Positions 51,401-54,400 of a stretch of 64,000 nt of DNA are shown piece after piece (position 1 is the stretch's first letter; the number at the start of each line of letters is the position of its first letter). Below the pieces are notes generated by a model. That model was not told where the DNA came from. It ran no database searches and was given only the letters and a program-made list of their open reading frames with translations. The stretch spans positions 52,636,216 through 52,700,215 of the forward strand of contig OV277868.1 of the NCBI GenBank assembly GCA_922989275.2, written 5' to 3'. Source of the DNA: Gari tellinella. Lineage: Eukaryota; Mollusca; Bivalvia; Cardiida; Psammobiidae. Both the position numbers and the translations under genes were made by a program.

Positions 51401-54400
51401 GTCATTAGCGAATAGGTGATTTACATTCCCCCGGAGATCATTAATGTAAATGTGGATTAGTAATGGGCCAAGAACATTGCCCTGGGGGACACCCGATGGA
51501 ACTGGGATGGTGGAGGACATGGAAATATTTGCAGCTACTGGCAGAGACCTGAAAGACTTGTCCTCTTATGTCATAGTGCTGTAGCTTGATCAGTTATTTT
51601 TCGTGATTGGCCATATTTAATCTTGTCCGCTTTCTAGCTCTTATACTTTTCATCCAAGTATCATTACCCTTGAAAAACTATAATTCGTCAATTTTAGCCT
51701 TGTCCTATTTGGGACTCGAGAAGTTTTAAGCTGAATTGTAAAATCTTTCTGAACATGTTGATATGAATGTGTAAAACCTTGGCCAACTTTGAAAACCGGC
51801 TAAATTGGATTAGGCATACTCATTTATAACAAGAACGACACCATTCTAGCCCTGTTTTCTCTGTTACTGAAATAATTTTCATGGGATTTAGCCAGATTTT
51901 CGGACAGTGTTTGCAATAGTTCAGTATTTGTAATGCTGGTAAGAAGGTCACGAATGACCACGTCATATCCTCTTTACCCCTTGAATGATTTTCATTTAAC
52001 TCTAACTTTTTGCTTTGTTGATACTATGCGTTGAATTTAAGCAGTTTACTCCTCCTTTTGTGGGATATTTTCTGACTTGGTCAGTGTACTAGTTACATTT
52101 GGAATCCACAATGGTTTGTACAGGTACTATGTAGCATTCATTTGATGTTTTTAACTTTGACAATGTTTGACCACCATACTTTTGAAAGGACTTATTTCAA
52201 TTACATGTGCTAGCCAATATGGAGAATTGAAATTCTTGGTGATAATGGGTATAATGTCAGACTATATAGTGTTCAAATGGACATTCTAAAGAGAAAATAA
52301 GGATTCCTTGCACCTCGGGCACAGTTTGAAAATTACTATACCGTAGATAGTTTTTAGCTCACCTGAGCACAAAGTGCTCAAGGTGAGCTTTTGGGGTCAG
52401 TCAATGTCCGGTGTCCGTCGTTGTGCGTCGTGCGTCAACAATTTCTTAAAACATCTTCTTCTCCAAAACCACTTGCCTGATTGCAACCAAACTTCACAGG
52501 AATGTTCCTTGGGTCAAGCTCTTTCAAAGTTGTTCAAAGAATTTGAAACCATGCAGAACTCTGGTTGCTATGGCAACCAAAGTGAAAAAATGAGGAAATC
52601 TTAAAAAATCTTCTTGTTAAAAACCAAAAGGGCCAGAGCTTAGATATTTGGCACATAGCATCATCTACAGGTCCTCTATCAAAGTTGTTCAAATTTTGCC
52701 CCTGGGGTCAAAATTGACCCCGCCCCGGGGGTCACCGTTTTACATAGAGTTATATAGTGAAAAAGTTCAAACATCTTTTTCTCTGAAACCAATATGACCA
52801 GAGCTTTGATATTTGGCATGGTATAACTTCTAGAGGTATTTGACATATGTATTGTTATGTATTGTTGAATTGGTTCCGGTCTGTTGTATATCTAGGTCAC
52901 AAGAGCTAAAAATAGATTTTTTCAATGAGAACTTAAAAAATCTTCTTGTCTGAAACCATAGTACACTAAGCTTAGATATTTTGAACATAGTATCGTCTAC
53001 AGTTCCTCTATCAAAGTTGTTCAAATTTTGTCCCTGGGGTCAAAATTGGCCCCGCCCCGGGGGTCACAGTTTTACATAGTTATATAGTGAAATGTTCAAA
53101 CATCTTTTTCTCTGAAACCAATATGATCAGAGCTTTGATATTTGGCATGGTATAACTTCTAGAGGTCCTTCACATATATTGTTGAATTGGTTCCGGTCTG
53201 TTGCATATCTGGGTCACAGGAGCTAAAAATAGATTTTTTTCAAAAAAACTTCAAAAATCTTCTTGTCTGAAACCATAGTACACTGAGTTTAGATATTTTG
53301 CACATAACATCATCTACAGGTCCTCTATCAAAGTTGTTCAAATTTTGCCCCGCCCTTGGGGTCACCTTTTACAAATCTTCTTTTCTGAAATCAAGTGACC
53401 CATCCTAGTGTCGCCGTGGACAGATGAGCGATCAAGGGCCATTCTGGCCCTCTTGTTATAGGAAAACCTTTAAAAATCTTCTTCTCTTAAACCGTAAGGC
53501 CCAGATCATTAATATCTGACATGTAGCTTCGCATTGTGGTCCTCTACCAAGATCAAGTTATGGCACCTGGGTCATAGCTATATCAAAATGTTGTCTTGCC
53601 CAGTCAGATTCTATGATACAGTGTCCTCAGGTGAGCGAAATGTGACCCTCTGGGTCTCTTGTTCATGTAGGGAAGCCTTCCAGCTGGCTTGCAGAAGGTC
53701 GGTGGTTCTACCCAGTTACCAATTTGTACTTGGAACTGTGCATATAGAGAATATTTGTTGACTAGCTTTGAATGAGAAATGTTATCTGGCAAGGCGGATG
53801 AATATATCTGGTGAGCCGCAGGCGAACCTGATATTTTCAGAAGCCGAGCCAGATAACATTTCTCATTCAAAGCTAGGAACCAAATATTCTATTTATCCTT
53901 GTCACAATAGTAAAGTAAATAGAGAATCCTTTTTTTAAAGCTAGAATCATTTTTGGTCTAGATAAGATTCGCACAAAAGAACTATGTTACTCTAGGAAAG
54001 CGCGCTATTATGTAGATGACGTCAGTGACGTCACATCCTAGTTACGTTGAAAAGAAATAAAAGAACTTTTAAAAATCTAGTGTATTTCACTCAATAAAAC
54101 CTAAACGATGGACAATTATAGAAGTATGTCAGCAAGCGACTGGTGGCCCCTACTCTATAACGCTTTGATTGCATCGAATAGTTCGAATAAACGTCGTTAC
54201 ACGTCGGATTCTGGTCAAAGAGTTTTAGAATACCTTTCCTAACGGCGGGAAAAATAAGCGTCTTGGTGGAAAAAAATAGTTCCGGCTACAGGTCATGTGA
54301 CCACTTGACATAATAACATCGGTCATGTGACCACTTAGCATAAATAAAGCAAAGTTTATCTGTCACCCCTTTATTCGTCAGGAAAATAGGCACATGACAG

